Assembly (NCBI RefSeq): GCF_032598905.1
Contig: NZ_CP122458.1
Coordinates: forward strand, 9,821,001-9,885,000
Source: Streptomyces sp. 11x1
GTDB taxonomy: Bacteria; Actinomycetota; Actinomycetes; Streptomycetales; Streptomycetaceae
Direction of reading: 5' to 3'
DNA length: 64,000 nucleotides
Position numbers and translations under genes: made by a program. Of this stretch, positions 26,808 through 34,634 are shown piece by piece. The notes under the pieces were generated by a model. That model ran no database searches. It was given only the letters and a program-made list of their open reading frames with translations, and was not told the DNA's origin. The first letter of the stretch is position 1; every line of letters starts with the position of its first letter.

Positions 26808-27742
26808 GATACCGGACGCTCGGCGAGCGCGGCCCGATCGTCTCCGCGGTCGGCGTCGGCGGCAACAACTTCGGCGCCCGCCTCGACGAGGAGGGCACCA
26901 AGGCCGTCGTCCACGCCGCGCTCGACGCGGGGATCACTCTGTTCGACACCGCCGACATGTACGGCGGGGCCGGCGAACGGGGCGGCTCCCGCGGCGACGG
27001 CGAACGGCTCCTCGGTGCAGCGCTCAAGGGCAGCCGTGACCACGTGGTGCTGGCCACCAAGTTCGGCATGGAGATGAGCCGGGACGCCGACCTGTACGGT
27101 CCGCGTGGGTCCCGCGCCTACATCAGGTACGCGGTGGAGGCGTCACTGCGCCGGCTCGGCACCGACCGGATCGACCTGTACCAGTACCACGAGCCGGACG
27201 GCGTCACGCCGCTGGAGGAGACGCAAGCCGCGCTCCAGGAGCTGGTCCACGAGGGCAAGATCCGGTACATCGGCTGCTCCAACCTCCCCGCCGAGTACGT
27301 CACGGACGTTTTCGTGTCCACTCAGAACCGCTACCACCTGCTCGACCGCGGCGTGGAGCAGGACCTGATCCCGGCCTGCCTGCGCCACGGCGTAGGTCTG
27401 CTGCCGTACTACCCGCTGGCCAACGGCCTGCTCAGCGGCAAGTACCGGCGCGGTGAGGAGCCCCCGCCGGGCAGCCGGCTGTCCTGGCGGCAGGGCTGGC
27501 TCACCGACGCGGCCCTCGGCAAGGTCGAGGCGCTCACCGAGTACGGCGCCGATCGCGGCCTGACCCTCCTCCAGGTCGCGATCGGCGCACTGGCGGCCCT
27601 CCCTGCCGTCGGCTCCGTCATCTGCGGCGCCATGACCCCCGAACAGGTCACCGCCAACGCGGCGGCGGCCGACTGGATACCGAGCCCGGCCGACCTGGCC
27701 GTACTCGACGCGATCGTCGCCCCTGGCGAACGCGTCGTCTGA
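26804..27742 (+). CDS. Aldo/keto reductase
   Basis: 312 residues, an (alpha/beta)8 NADPH-dependent reductase. The catalytic tetrad can be placed: aspartate and tyrosine in [10 protein letters not shown], lysine in LATKFG and histidine in LYQYHEPD. The cofactor segment [13 protein letters not shown] is near the C-terminus. The start overlaps the aldehyde dehydrogenase stop by ATGA. It could reduce a reactive aldehyde or keto intermediate as an overflow route; the substrate is not known. Confidence 0.87.
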   Translation: MRYRTLGERGPIVSAVGVGGNNFGARLDEEGTKAVVHAALDAGITLFDTADMYGGAGERGGSRGDGERLLGAALKGSRDHVVLATKFGMEMSRDADLYGPRGSRAYIRYAVEASLRRLGTDRIDLYQYHEPDGVTPLEETQAALQELVHEGKIRYIGCSNLPAEYVTDVFVSTQNRYHLLDRGVEQDLIPACLRHGVGLLPYYPLANGLLSGKYRRGEEPPPGSRLSWRQGWLTDAALGKVEALTEYGADRGLTLLQVAIGALAALPAVGSVICGAMTPEQVTANAAAADWIPSPADLAVLDAIVAPGERVV

Positions 27743-27789
27743 AGTCCCCACCCCCTGTTGAGAGAACCGCGAGAGCAAGGCTGGACACC

Positions 27790-28455
27790 ATGCGAGAGAT
27801 CGTCACCTTCGACGCCTACGCCACCCTGATCAACTTCGAGCTCGGTCCCACCACCCTGAAGGTTCTGGAGGACCGGCTCGACCTGGACAACCTGGATGTC
27901 GACGAGTTCCTCGACGACTTCCGCGTCATGCGCTTCCAGGCCGTCCTGGAGGCCTACCGCCCCTACCACGAGGTCCTGCACTCCAGCCTGCGCAACGCCA
28001 TGCGCCTGCACGGCCTGGAGTACCGCGAGACCGACGGCGAGGCCCTCGTGGACGCCGTCCCCACCTTCGGCCCCTGGCCGGAAGTCCCGGAGGCCCTGCG
28101 GAAGCTGAAGACCAAGTACGAGATCGCCATCATCTCCAACTCCGACGACAACCTGATCGCGCGGAACGTGGAGAACATCGGAGTCGAGTTCGACTACGTC
28201 ATCACCGCTCAGCAGGCCGGCGCCTACAAGCCGGACCGTCAGACCTTCAAGCACGCCTTCCGGACCATGGGTGTCGAGTCGTCGCAGGTCATTCACGTCG
28301 CCCAGGGTTGGGAGTACGACCACATCCCGACCCGCGACCTCGGCCTGAAGCGCCGCGTGTGGATCAACCGCTACGGCCGCAAGGGCAGCGCCGACTACCA
28401 GCCCTACGACGAGCTGCCCGACCTGTCGGGCCTGCCGAAGCTGCTCGGCTGCTGA
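27790..28455 (+). CDS. HAD-superfamily hydrolase, haloacid dehalogenase type II-like, copy 1
   Basis: 221 residues. HAD motif I is TFDAYATL with nucleophile D8, motif II is AIISNSDDN, the motif III lysine lies in AGAYKPDRQTF, and motif IV is near VAQGWEYD. The group includes L-2-haloacid dehalogenases and phosphatases. Nothing nearby suggests a halogenated substrate, so the activity is open. It always appears in front of a PuuB-like oxidase in this window: intact here, and as copy 2 in front of a pseudogene at 33543-34226. Confidence 0.85.
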   Translation: MREIVTFDAYATLINFELGPTTLKVLEDRLDLDNLDVDEFLDDFRVMRFQAVLEAYRPYHEVLHSSLRNAMRLHGLEYRETDGEALVDAVPTFGPWPEVPEALRKLKTKYEIAIISNSDDNLIARNVENIGVEFDYVITAQQAGAYKPDRQTFKHAFRTMGVESSQVIHVAQGWEYDHIPTRDLGLKRRVWINRYGRKGSADYQPYDELPDLSGLPKLLGC

Positions 28456-28503
28456 CCGACGGCGCAACGGCGAAACAGACCGAGAACACAGAGGACGCAC
28501 GCC

Positions 28504-29787
28504 ATGAAGCAGATCCCCTACTGGATGGACACAGCCCCCGCCCTGCCCGACCGTTCCGGGAAGGACCTGCCCGACGAGGCGGATGTGGTGGTGATCGGCG
28601 GCGGCCTCACCGGCCTGTCCACCGCTTACCACGCCGCCCGCAAGGGCGCCCGGGTCGTCCTGGTCGAGAAGGACCAGGTCGGTTCGGGAGCCTCCGGGCG
28701 CAACGGCAGCCACTGCAACCCCGGCATCACCATCAGCCCGGCCCAGGCCCGCCAGCGATACGGGCAGGAACGTGCTCGCGAGCTCTACGACGCGTTCCGT
28801 GTCGCAGTGGACCTCGTCGAGGAGATCGCGGTCAAGGAGAAGATCGACTGCGACTTCCACCGTGCCGGGCGCCTCGGCTTGGTCTGCAAGCCCAAGCACC
28901 TCGAGGGCATGCACGCCAAGCAGCGCGACCTGGCCGAGAACTTCGGCCACGAGACGGTCGTCCTGAGCAAGAGCGAGCTGCGCGCCGAGCTGGGCTCGGA
29001 CCACTACCACGGCGCCCTGCTCGACCCGCTCGGCGCAGCCCTGCACGTGGGCAAGTTCGTCGTCGGCCTGGCGGACGCCGCCGAGCGTGCCGGTGCCGAG
29101 ATCCACGAGCGCAACGCCGCCACCGGCCTCACCCGCCTCCCTGGCGGCGGCTTCGTGGTGGAGACCATGCGCGGCACCATCCGTGCCAAGCAGGTCATGG
29201 CGGCGACGGACGCCTACACCGACCAGTCGATGCCGTGGTTCCGCAAGCGGCTGATCAACGTCGGCAGCTTCATCATCGTCACCGAGCCGCTGGGGGAGGC
29301 GCGCGCCAAGGAGCTCATCCCCAACGGCCGCCTGCTGGTCGCCCACAAGAATGTCGGCAACTACATCCGTCTCACGCCGGACAACCGCCTCGCCTTCGGC
29401 GGCCGGGCCCGCTTCGCTCCCTCCAACCCGGCCTCCGACGTCAAGAGCGGTGACATCCTCAAGCGGGAGATGACCGAGATCTTCCCGCAGCTCGCGGGGG
29501 TGCGCATCGACTACGTGTGGGGCGGCATGGTCGGTTTCTCCTGGGACCGCATCCCGCACGCGGGCGAGGTCAACGGCCTCTACTACTCCATGGGTTACTG
29601 CGGCCACGGCGTCCAGATGGCCACGTACATGGGCCGCGCGGTCGCCGAGATGATGGACGGCAATCCGGAGGCCAACCCGATGCGCGGCTTCGGCTTCCCG
29701 AAGGTGCCTGTCCCCTTCTACAACGGCACTCCCTGGTTCCTGCCGTTCGGCGGCGCCTACTACAAGGCGAAGGACCGCCTGCTCTGA
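28504..29787 (+). CDS. FAD-dependent oxidoreductase, PuuB (gamma-glutamylputrescine oxidase)-like, copy 1
   Basis: 427 residues. RBS AGAGGA precedes ATG 28504. The N-terminus fits the family (YWMDTAPALPD), followed by the FAD motif VVVIGGGLTGLSTAYHAA and GSGASGRNGSHCNPGI. The C-terminal FAD region reads YYSMGYCGHGVQMATYMGR. In E. coli PuuB oxidises gamma-glutamylputrescine to the aldehyde; no glutamyl ligase (PuuA-type) gene is present here, so the substrate is probably a different N-substituted amine. A strong hairpin follows 27 bases after its stop and probably ends the operon. A degenerate copy lies at 32489-33537. Confidence 0.87.
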   Translation: MKQIPYWMDTAPALPDRSGKDLPDEADVVVIGGGLTGLSTAYHAARKGARVVLVEKDQVGSGASGRNGSHCNPGITISPAQARQRYGQERARELYDAFRVAVDLVEEIAVKEKIDCDFHRAGRLGLVCKPKHLEGMHAKQRDLAENFGHETVVLSKSELRAELGSDHYHGALLDPLGAALHVGKFVVGLADAAERAGAEIHERNAATGLTRLPGGGFVVETMRGTIRAKQVMAATDAYTDQSMPWFRKRLINVGSFIIVTEPLGEARAKELIPNGRLLVAHKNVGNYIRLTPDNRLAFGGRARFAPSNPASDVKSGDILKREMTEIFPQLAGVRIDYVWGGMVGFSWDRIPHAGEVNGLYYSMGYCGHGVQMATYMGRAVAEMMDGNPEANPMRGFGFPKVPVPFYNGTPWFLPFGGAYYKAKDRLL

Positions 29788-29813
29788 GCAGGTACCGACA
29801 CCGGCGACACCAC

Positions 29814-29845
29814 GGGGCCTTCCGCGCAGCCGCGCGGAAGGCCCC
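29814..29845 (+). terminator. Hairpin between PuuB-like gene and aspartase gene
   Basis: GGGGCCTTCCGCGC (29814-29827) pairs perfectly with 29832-29845 around the loop AGCC. The 14-bp stem is followed by a C-rich tract. It is a likely terminator or attenuator between the amine operon and aspA. Confidence 0.75.
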
Positions 29846-29874
29846 CCTGCCTCCCGAGAGAAGCCCTCAGCCTC

Positions 29875-31284
29875 ATGAACGCCGCCACCCGCATCGAGCA
29901 CGACCTGCTCGGCGACCGGGATGTCCCCGTCGACGCCTACTGGGGTGTGCACACCCTGCGTGCCACGGAGAACTTCCCGATCACCGGCACTCCCATCTCC
30001 GCCTATCCGCATCTGATCGACGCCCTGGCCGCCGTGAAGGAGGCCGCCGCTCTCGCCAACGAGGAACTCGGGCTGCTGGCGCCGGAGAAGGCCGCCGCGA
30101 TCGTCGCCGCGTGCCGGGAGATCCGTGACAGCTCGCTGCACGACCAGTTCGTCGTCGACGTGATCCAGGGCGGCGCCGGCACCTCGACGAACATGAACGC
30201 CAACGAGGTCGTCGCCAACCGGGCTTTGGAGTTGCTGGGGTTCGAAAAGGGCCAGTACCGGTACCTGCATCCCAACGAGGACGTCAACCTCGGTCAGTCG
30301 ACCAATGACGTCTACCCGACCGCCGTGAAGATCGCGACGGTGTTCGCGGTGCGCGGGCTGCTCAAGGCGATGTCGGTGCTTCAGGACGCGTTCGCGCGCA
30401 AGGCGGTCGAGTTCCGTGACGTGCTGAAGATGGGCCGGACCCAGTTGCAGGACGCGGTGCCCATGACGCTCGGGCAGGAGTTCTCGGCGTATGCCGTCAT
30501 GATCGAGGAGGACCGGTCCCGTCTTGCCGAGGCGGTCGAGTTGATCCATGAGATCAACCTGGGTGCGACGGCCATCGGCACGGGCCTCAATGCCCCTGCG
30601 GGGTACGCGGAGTCGGTGCGCCGCCACCTCGCCGAGATCACCGGTCTGCCGCTGGTCACCGCGGCCAACCTGGTCGAGGCCACCCAGGACTGCGGTGCGT
30701 TCGTGCAGATGTCGGGTGTGCTCAAGCGGATCGCGGTGAAGCTGTCCAAGAGCTGCAACGACCTGCGGCTGCTGTCGTCCGGGCCGCGCGCGGGCCTGGG
30801 TGAGATCAACCTGCCGCCGGTGCAGGCGGGTTCGTCGATCATGCCGGGCAAGGTCAACCCGGTGATCCCCGAGGTTGTCAACCAGGTCGCCTTCGAGGTC
30901 ATCGGCAACGACGTCACCATCACCATGGCTGCCGAAGCCGGACAGCTCCAGCTCAACGCCTTCGAGCCGATCATCCTGCACTCCCTCTCGGAGTCCATCA
31001 CCCACCTGCGGGCCGCCTGCTTGACCCTGGCCGAGCGCTGTGTGAACGGCATCACCGCCAACACCGAGGCACTGCGCCAGACCGTGGAGAACTCCATCGG
31101 CCTGGTCACCGCCCTCAACCCGCACATCGGCTACACGGCCGCCACCGACATCGCCAAGGAAGCCCTCGCCACCGGCCGGGGCGTGGCCGAACTCGTCTTG
31201 GAAAAGGGCCTGTTGCCCGCCGAGACACTCGCCGACCTGCTGCGGCCAGAGGCCGTGGCGGGCAGCGGTCAGGTGCTGGCCTGA
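29875..31284 (+). CDS. aspA: Aspartate ammonia-lyase (aspartase)
   Basis: 469 residues, full length for the fumarase/aspartase superfamily. It shows GGAGTSTNMNANEVVANRAL, NLGQSTNDVYPTAVK, TQLQDAVPMTLGQEF and the superfamily signature GSSIMPGKVNPVIPE containing the catalytic serine. It should cleave L-aspartate to fumarate and ammonia. The gene stands behind a terminator-like hairpin but in the same direction as the amine operon; if that operon yields aspartate, as in ectoine or diaminobutyrate breakdown, AspA would feed it into the TCA cycle. Confidence 0.92.
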   Translation: MNAATRIEHDLLGDRDVPVDAYWGVHTLRATENFPITGTPISAYPHLIDALAAVKEAAALANEELGLLAPEKAAAIVAACREIRDSSLHDQFVVDVIQGGAGTSTNMNANEVVANRALELLGFEKGQYRYLHPNEDVNLGQSTNDVYPTAVKIATVFAVRGLLKAMSVLQDAFARKAVEFRDVLKMGRTQLQDAVPMTLGQEFSAYAVMIEEDRSRLAEAVELIHEINLGATAIGTGLNAPAGYAESVRRHLAEITGLPLVTAANLVEATQDCGAFVQMSGVLKRIAVKLSKSCNDLRLLSSGPRAGLGEINLPPVQAGSSIMPGKVNPVIPEVVNQVAFEVIGNDVTITMAAEAGQLQLNAFEPIILHSLSESITHLRAACLTLAERCVNGITANTEALRQTVENSIGLVTALNPHIGYTAATDIAKEALATGRGVAELVLEKGLLPAETLADLLRPEAVAGSGQVLA

Positions 31285-31296
31285 CAGGGAACGAAC

Positions 31297-31350
31297 ATGA
31301 GACTCCAGGATGTCAACGCCGCGATCACCGGAGCATCGAGCGGCATCGGT
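31297..31350 (+). pseudogene. N-terminal stub of a short-chain dehydrogenase
   Basis: ATG 31297 with a weak GGGA upstream encodes MRLQDVNAAITGASSGIG, the start of an SDR with its TGxxxGIG cofactor motif. Sequence similarity stops abruptly at about 31350, where an unrelated fragment in opposite orientation begins. The gene has lost all but its first 18 codons. Confidence 0.7.
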
Positions 31351-31615
31351 CAGCTTCATGACCAGGAACGCGTTCAGGGGGTTGTTGTCGAGCAGGTCGC
31401 GTGCGTCATCGGCAGTCGTCTCCCCGAGCGAGCTGGACTGCTGGAATCGCCGTGGCAGAGCACGACCACTCCCACTTCCCCCAGGTGATCCGCCGCTCGG
31501 GCGGTGGACTCGGAGACGAAGGTCGCGTCGTTGAGGGTGGTGCGTCAGTTCTCGCCTCGGCATGGTCGGCATGGCAGCGGCGTCCTGACCCCGCTGCCTA
31601 CCGGCGCGTCAGATC
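31350..31615. other. Unassigned rearranged sequence between two gene fragments
   Basis: Read on the minus strand, 31444-31350 could encode TADDARDLLDNNPLNAFLVM and a few more residues, which looks like a real protein piece but was not recognised. The rest has no convincing coding potential. It lies between the SDR stub and the ABC ATPase fragment and is probably a recombination junction. Confidence 0.4.
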
Positions 31616-32107
31616 TCACACCGGTTGCCATATCTGGGCGAGCGTTGAGGCGGTGAGGAGTTGCTCGGGGTGTCCCTGCCCCGCCGGCCGACCGTCGTGG
31701 AGCAGGAGGCAGGCGTCCGCCGAGCGTGCGGTTCCCAGGTCGTGGGTGGCCTGAACGACGGTGCTGCCGTCGGCGACCAACTCCGTCAGCAGCGCGGCGA
31801 TCCGGTCCCTTGCTTCGGGGGCCAGGCCGGTGGTCGGTTCGTCCAGGACGAGCAGGTCCGACTCTTGGGCGAGTCCTTGGACGAGTCCTTGGGCGATCAG
31901 GGCGCGTTGCCGCTGTCCGCCGGAGAGTTCTCCGAGTCGGCGGGTGGCGAGGTCAGTGATACCGAGCATCCCCATGCGGTCCACCCCGGCCTGTCGGGCG
32001 ACGCCGGAGACGCTGACGGGTGAGCCATTCTGGGCCCCTGCTTCGAGGGCGCCGACCATCCGCTGCTGTCGGCGGTCAGTGCTGTCCTGGCGGCCTTGGC
32101 GCATCAT
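31616..32107 (-). pseudogene. Chimeric fragment: DUF6262-like N-terminus joined to C-terminal half of an ABC ATPase
   Basis: The first 44 codons (32107-31976) resemble the small DUF6262 proteins encoded behind Tn554-type tyrosine recombinases (DRRQQRMVGALEAG, VSVSGVARQAGVDR). From 31975 on, the reading frame is the C-terminal half of a metal-type ABC ATPase: signature LSGGQRQRALIAQGL, Walker B LLVLDEPTTGLAPE and H-loop ATHD. Walker A and the Q-loop are missing, so it cannot be a working ATPase. The start overlaps an upstream stop (ATGA), as recombinase-DUF6262 gene pairs often do. The fusion most likely arose by deletion. The DUF6262 assignment is tentative. Confidence 0.7.
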
Positions 32108-32283
32108 GCGTACTTCCGGGGGCGGACGTCGGGCAGGGGCTGTCCGATACGGGGCATGCCGAGCTTCATGCTGCGGCTGCGCCGGACCACGGCGACGGCC
32201 TCCTGAATCTGTGCCCGTTCCTCGGCACTCAGGTCGCCGAGGTAGGCCTTGACCTGGGCGACCTGAGTGCCGGACTCGGCGGA
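32104..32283 (-). pseudogene. C-terminal remnant upstream of the chimera (possible recombinase tail)
   Basis: About 55 codons ending in TGA at 32106-32104 read as a coherent basic C-terminus (AYLGDLSAEERAQIQEAV, then MKLGMPRIGQPLPDVRPRKY). The stop overlaps the start of the DUF6262-like fragment, which suggests a former two-gene unit. An in-frame stop lies further upstream, near 32370, and no recombinase catalytic motif survives. Identity is uncertain. Confidence 0.4.
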
Positions 32284-32488
32284 TCCCCTCGACCGAGGTA
32301 CGGCCTCGCTGCGAGCCCGGTCAACCTCTCCGACGCGGACATCAGCCGCTCACGGGTGCGCAGCAGGTCAGGGCTCCTGGCGCACGTCGTCAGGGGACAC
32401 TGAACTTCGCCGTTCGCCCGATTACTCGCCCGGCTCGAGCGCCGCGGGCATGCCGTACCGCACGATCGGGCTGTCTCTTGTTTGAGGG

Positions 32489-33537
32489 TCAGCGCAGCCG
32501 GTCCTTGGCCTTGTAGTACGCCCCGGCGAAGGGCAGGAACCAGGCGGTGCCGTTGTAGAACGGCACCGGAACCTCGGGGAAGCCGAAGCCGCGCATGGGG
32601 TTGGCCTGCGGGTGGCCGTCCATGACCTCGGCCATGGCGCGGCCCATGTAGGTGGCCATCTGGATGCCGTGGCCGCAGTAACCCATGGAGTAGTAGAGGC
32701 CGTTGTCCTCGCCCGCGTGCGGAACGCGGTCGAAGGAGAACCCGACCATGCCGCCCCACACATAGTCGATCGGAGGACACGACCACGCGGTTGTTGGGGA
32801 TGAGCTGCCGGGCCCCCTCCTCGCCCAAGTGGCCGCTTGCGGAACCAGGGCATGGCCCTGTCGGTGTAGACGTCGGTGGCCGCCATGGCCTGCGTGGCGC
32901 GGATGGTGCCGTGCAGGGGCTCGACGAGGAAACCCTCGGGGAGGCGGTGCAGCGCGGTGGCGGCGCTTGCGTTCGTGGATCTGAGCCCCTGCGAGTTCGG
33001 CGGCCTCGGCCAGGCCATGGTCGTATTTGCCGACGTGAAGATGCGCGCTTAGCGGGTCGAGCAGGGCTCCGTGGTAGTAGTCGGAGCCCGGCTCGGCACG
33101 TAGATCGCTCTTGCTCAGCAGCGTGGTGTCGTGGCCGAAGCAGTCGCCCAGATCGCGCTGCTTGGCCCGTATGCTCTCGAAGTGCTGCGGCTTGAACGCG
33201 ACGCCCAGACGTCCTACGCGGTGGGAGTCGCAGTCGATCTGCTCCTTGACCGTCAGCTCCTCCGCCAGGTCCACCGCCTCGCGGAAGGCGTCGTACAGAT
33301 CCCGGGCCCGCGGCTGCCCGTAGTGCTTTCGCGCCTCGGCGGGACTGATGGTGATGCCCAGGGTGCACATGCTGCCGTTGCGCCCGGAGGCGCCGGAGCC
33401 GGCCTTGTCCTTCTCCACGGGATGACGTGGGAGCCCTTGCGTGCCGCGTGGTAGGCGGTGGACAGGCCGGTGAGGTCGCCGCCGATGACCACCAGGTCCG
33501 CCTGCTCGGGGTCGTCCAGGGGTGTCTTGTCCGGGTC
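32489..33537 (-). pseudogene. PuuB-like FAD oxidoreductase, copy 2 (frameshifts and deletions)
   Basis: Similarity to the intact oxidase at 28504 runs along the whole stretch but jumps between frames. The start lacks the first 20 or so residues. The FAD region DLVVIGGDLTGLSTAYHAARKG is in one frame. GSGASGRNGSMCTLGITISP through AGAQIHER is in a second; the middle (GTIRATQAMAATDVYTDRAM) is in a third. After deletions, of which the largest removes about 160 bases around the sequence equivalent to NVGNYIRLTPDNRLAFGG, the C-terminus IDYVWGGMVGFSFDR to KDRLR is back in the second frame. It follows HAD copy 2 directly and is no longer functional. Confidence 0.88.
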
Positions 33538-33542
33538 CCGGC

Positions 33543-34226
33543 TCAGCAGCCGAGCAGGGCCGGCAGGCCGGACAGGTCGGGCAGCTCGTCGAAGGGCTGG
33601 TAGTCGGCGCTGCCGCGGGCGCCGATGGAACCGTTGTGGCCGTAGCGGTTGATCCACACGCGGCGAGCGAGGCCGAGGTCGCGGGTCGGGATGAGGTCGT
33701 ACTCCCAGCCCTGGGCGACGTGGATGACGTGGGCGGGGTCGATGTCCATCGTCTGGAAGGCGTACTCGAAGGTCTGCCGGGACGGCTTGTACGCCTTGGC
33801 CTGCTGGGCGGTGATGACATGGTCGAACTCGACGCCCATGTTGGCCAGGTTCTGGGCGATGAGGTCGTCGTCCGTGTTGGAGATGATGGCGATCTCGTAC
33901 CGGGACTTCAGCGCCCGCAGGGCGGCCGGGACCTCGGGGTGGGGGCCGAAGGTGGGCACGGCCGCGACCAGGGCCTCGCCGTCGGACTGCCGGTACTCCA
34001 GGCCGTGCAGCCGCATCGCTATCTCCAGGCTGGCGGGCAGCAGCTCGCGAAAGGGGCGGTATGCCTCCAGGACGGCGTGGAACCGCATGATGCGGAAGTC
34101 GTCGAGGAACTCGTCGACGTTCAGACGGTCCAGGTCCAGCCGGTCCGCCAGGACCTTCAGGGTGGTGGGGCCGAGCTGGAAGTCGACCAGAGTGCCGTAG
34201 GCATCGAAGGTGACGATCTGGCGCAT
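33543..34226 (-). CDS. HAD-superfamily hydrolase, haloacid dehalogenase type II-like, copy 2
   Basis: 227 residues, intact. ATG 34226 has GAGAGG upstream. Motif I is TFDAYGTL with nucleophile D8, motif II is AIISNTDDD, the motif III lysine lies in AKAYKPSRQTF. It is clearly paralogous to copy 1 (VIHVAQGWEYD, TRDLGLARRVWINRYG, SADYQPFDELPDLSGLPALL) with a short insertion (NGSIGARG) near the C-terminus. Its former partner oxidase immediately downstream is a pseudogene, so its present role is unclear. One of the two 91-92 bp inverted repeats lies 165 bases upstream. Confidence 0.85.
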   Translation of the reverse strand: MRQIVTFDAYGTLVDFQLGPTTLKVLADRLDLDRLNVDEFLDDFRIMRFHAVLEAYRPFRELLPASLEIAMRLHGLEYRQSDGEALVAAVPTFGPHPEVPAALRALKSRYEIAIISNTDDDLIAQNLANMGVEFDHVITAQQAKAYKPSRQTFEYAFQTMDIDPAHVIHVAQGWEYDLIPTRDLGLARRVWINRYGHNGSIGARGSADYQPFDELPDLSGLPALLGC

Positions 34227-34390
34227 GATATTCAACCTCTCTTCGGATATAAAGGGCATTCTTTTTACGGGAGTGACGATCTCGTCGAGTGCGGCCAGGT
34301 CGGCCGCATGGGAAGTTCAGGAGCTGCCGAGGCGTTGGGGCGGCGACCTGTTACGGCGGATGCTGATGCGATGAGCCGCTCTCCGGCTTG

Positions 34391-34481
34391 AGGCGATGCG
34401 TCAGTGAAGCACTGTGGAGAATCCGGCAACAAGGGACGTGAGGCCGCGAGATCGACCGCGTATTTTGTGCTTGTGCACAAT
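34391..34481. repeat. Left copy of a 91-92 bp inverted repeat flanking a CdaR-like regulator
   Basis: This 91-base stretch matches the reverse complement of 35948-36039 at roughly 89% by hand alignment, including an uninterrupted core GAGAATCCGGCAACAAGGGA. It contains the dyad TTGTGC-N4-GCACAA at its inner end. The rest of 34227-34634 shows no gene; it holds the leader of HAD copy 2 and non-coding sequence behind the regulator. Confidence 0.88.
34465..34480. promoter_or_regulatory. Dyad operator TTGTGC-N4-GCACAA, left copy
   Basis: TTGTGC-TTGT-GCACAA is a perfect 6-bp inverted repeat with 4-base spacer, preceded by TATT. The same dyad occurs in the right inverted repeat at 35949-35964, and a related one lies before the other CdaR-like gene at 50761-50780. 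Binding by the enclosed regulator is inferred. Confidence 0.6.
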
Positions 34482-34634
34482 CTCCTGTCGGGGTTCCGAT
34501 GCAGTTCTGCTCGGCGGCCAAGGCTGCAGTCCTCATGAAACGCATATGGCCTCTGACCGCCACGCTTCGGCTCAAGCTCCCTCGGTCGCGGCCCCGGCCC
34601 GGTTGTCGCCCAGGCCCGTCCAGCGATCGGTGGA

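Noticed and set aside
27409..31572. A 1387-codon open frame on the minus strand
   Set aside because: It runs antisense to the aldo/keto reductase, HAD, oxidase and aspartase genes, has no family features and arises from the GC-rich third-position bias of those genes.
31616..32107. Considered as an intact 163-residue ABC ATPase
   Set aside because: It lacks Walker A and Q-loop and begins with an unrelated DUF6262-like stretch.
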